Assembly (NCBI GenBank): GCA_964433345.1
Contig: CAYSQJ010000001.1
Span: 434,001-498,000, forward strand
DNA: 64,000 nt
Origin: Ga0077527 sp964433345
GTDB taxonomy: Bacteria; Pseudomonadota; Gammaproteobacteria; Burkholderiales; SG8-41
Direction: 5' to 3'
In this document: one piece after another, positions 62,712-64,000 of the stretch
Layout of the letters: every line of letters begins with the position of its first letter
Position numbering within the stretch: the first letter of the stretch is position 1
The notes under the pieces: generated by a model
Databases searched by the model: none
What the model was told of the DNA's origin: nothing
What the model saw: only the letters and a program-made list of their open reading frames with translations
Program-made: the position numbers and the translations under genes

Positions 62712-63272
62712 ATGGGGTTCTTTATGAAGCTGCCCGAAAACTCATTGTTCGCGATCCTGCAGCGCCAGAGCTGGTGGGTGAGTGCGCTGGTTGCGCTCGC
62801 CACCTTCGCGGTGGTGCAGAATTTCATGGCCTGGGGCTACGCGCTGTTTGCCACCCTGCCCTTCATCGTGATCACGCTGATGGTTGCCTGGAAACAGGCC
62901 TTCGGGCCCAAGGGTGCGCGGGTGGAGAAAGCGCTGGAGAAGATCCGCAACATGGCCTGGGAGGATTTTGCACAGGCGCTGGAGCGGGGATACAAGGCGG
63001 AGGGCTACACCGTGAAGCGGGTCGAAGGTGTGGCGGATTTCGAGCTGGAGAAGCTGGGTTACCTGACGCTGGTGAGCGCGCGGCGCTGGAAGGCTGGGCG
63101 TACGGGCATCGAGCCGCTGAGGGAGCTCGCGGTGGCCGGCGAGCAGCGTGAAGCGAGGGAATGCCAGTATGCGGTGGCGGGGGAGCTGACGGAACAGGCG
63201 CGGGCCTTCGCGAAGCAGAAGGGCGTGAAACTGGTGGAGGGCGCGGAGCTGTCAAGCCTGGTTCGCGGATAG
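62712..63272 (+). CDS. Mrr-like domain membrane protein
   Basis: A 186-residue protein. Two transmembrane helices (WWVSALVALATFAVVQNFMAW and ALFATLPFIVITLMVAW) are followed by a soluble Mrr/restriction-endonuclease-like fold: FAQALERGYKAEGYTVKRVEGVADFELEK and LTLVSARRWKAGRTGIEPLREL. The catalytic Q/E-x-K of Mrr enzymes is S-A-R here, so cleavage is doubtful. A second start at 62724 is possible. It is followed by the TerD gene. Confidence 0.75.
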   Translation: MGFFMKLPENSLFAILQRQSWWVSALVALATFAVVQNFMAWGYALFATLPFIVITLMVAWKQAFGPKGARVEKALEKIRNMAWEDFAQALERGYKAEGYTVKRVEGVADFELEKLGYLTLVSARRWKAGRTGIEPLRELAVAGEQREARECQYAVAGELTEQARAFAKQKGVKLVEGAELSSLVRG

Positions 63273-63428
63273 ACCCGGGGGCGAACAGGGTCGGTTCACA
63301 CTGCCAGCCCGGACTGAATCCGGATCCGTTTTGACCGCGCTGGAAAACTTTTCGGAAATCCGATGGTCGCATCACAATAAAACCTGCCCTTCGCCGGCGG
63401 GCAGATTGACACCACAGGAGGGGAAGAC

Positions 63429-64000
63429 ATGCCAATCGGCAATTCCGGAATTGCAGGTGCTCCGCTGCATGAGGATGAGGAGCCCGAACTCAAGGAAGTT
63501 GTCATGGGCCTGCACTGGGACCCGTCTGAAGGCGCCGTGAATGTGCATCCGGAGAATCTGGATGCCCTGTGCGTCCTGTTCGATCAGGAGCAGCAGATCG
63601 TCGAAACAATCCATCCGGGCAACCCGCGCAGCAGCAACGGCAGCGTCGTCCATACCGGCGACTCGCGAACCGGTGCGAGCCAATGGGACGATGAAAGGAT
63701 TTTCGTTTTTCTCGAGGCCTTGCCGGCGAATGTCACGACTCTCGTGTTCATCGTGGCCAGTGCGACCGGCAAGCCCATCCGGGAGGCCCGTGGCGCCTCC
63801 TGTCACATCAGTGATCACGCCACCGAGTACCAGTGGGTCAACATGGAGCTGACGACACTCGACACGCAAACGACTTACTGCGTCGCCACGCTCTCCCGCA
63901 GCCTGACAGGCTGGGAAATATCTTCGACCGCGCAGGGCATCAGCGGCGAACTCGAGGCACAATCACCCGCCCTGGCCGCGTTGCGGCAGCTCGACTCCGC
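63429..64000 (+). CDS. TerD-domain protein, 5' part
   Basis: About 190 residues are visible; the gene runs past the window end. It begins MPIGNSGIAGAPLHEDEEPE after GGAGGGGAAG. The TerD core is clear: VHPENLDALCVLFDQEQQIV, SSNGSVVHTGDSRTGASQWD and DDERIFVFLEALP. TerD proteins bind Ca2+ and act in tellurite and stress resistance. The acidic N-terminal part is unlike short TerD proteins, so this may be a larger TerD-fusion. Confidence 0.85.
   Translation, partial: MPIGNSGIAGAPLHEDEEPELKEVVMGLHWDPSEGAVNVHPENLDALCVLFDQEQQIVETIHPGNPRSSNGSVVHTGDSRTGASQWDDERIFVFLEALPANVTTLVFIVASATGKPIREARGASCHISDHATEYQWVNMELTTLDTQTTYCVATLSRSLTGWEISSTAQGISGELEAQSPALAALRQLDS

Overview
The window is G+C-rich DNA from a betaproteobacterium, most likely a Burkholderiales-type environmental chromosome. 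The reasons are the many Bug/TctC-type tripartite tricarboxylate transporter (TTT) receptors, the IclR, TetR and XRE-type regulation, and the Burkholderiales-like housekeeping and catabolic genes. No tRNA, rRNA, CRISPR array, transposase or phage gene was recognised. Both ends cut genes: a TTT receptor on the left and a TerD-domain protein on the right.

Layout. 0-13 kb: an Ldh_2-type dehydrogenase, recQ, a TfdA-like 2-oxoglutarate dioxygenase, an OmpA-like lipoprotein, an FMN hydroxy-acid dehydrogenase, small envelope proteins, an S4 RNA-binding protein, slyX, a serine hydrolase, methylmalonyl-CoA epimerase, a PaaI thioesterase and a DUF1499 protein. 13-20 kb: a TTT receptor, then a HIT / enolase-superfamily / Tat-exported oxidoreductase group, a tandem Usp protein, a MazG-like protein, and a bicupin plus TTT receptor. 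20-31 kb: a zinc-ribbon protein coupled to a proline-rich ORF, an M32 carboxypeptidase, a GDT1-type manganese exporter with a yybP-ykoY riboswitch signature, DCC and FAD proteins, a fasciclin protein, a TetR/histidine phosphatase pair, the eptA-PAP2 envelope pair with TerB, and a Spy/CpxP-like protein. 31-45 kb: further TTT receptors, a LOG protein, a Tyr/His-rich secreted protein, GFA and dienelactone hydrolase genes, a DUF3612-like XRE regulator divergent from a PanE-like enzyme, SemiSWEET and an MBL-fold hydrolase. 45-59 kb: a fused TctA-TctB permease with its receptor, then receptors around a CocE-type hydrolase, and a TTT receptor / IclR / arylsulfatase locus. 59-64 kb: a Usp protein, an aminotransferase, an atypical pyruvate-kinase-like protein, an Mrr-like membrane protein and the start of terD.

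The theme is scavenging of organic acids. Eleven TTT receptors are visible but only one permease, so most receptors probably feed a few shared permeases. They sit beside enzymes that could act on the imported compound (bicupin, CocE esterase, arylsulfatase). Regulatory DNA of note: the Mn riboswitch, a three-copy 14-bp-phased repeat in front of the XRE regulator, candidate IclR and TetR operators, an inverted repeat before the Spy-like gene, and a dispersed AT-rich repeat found four times.
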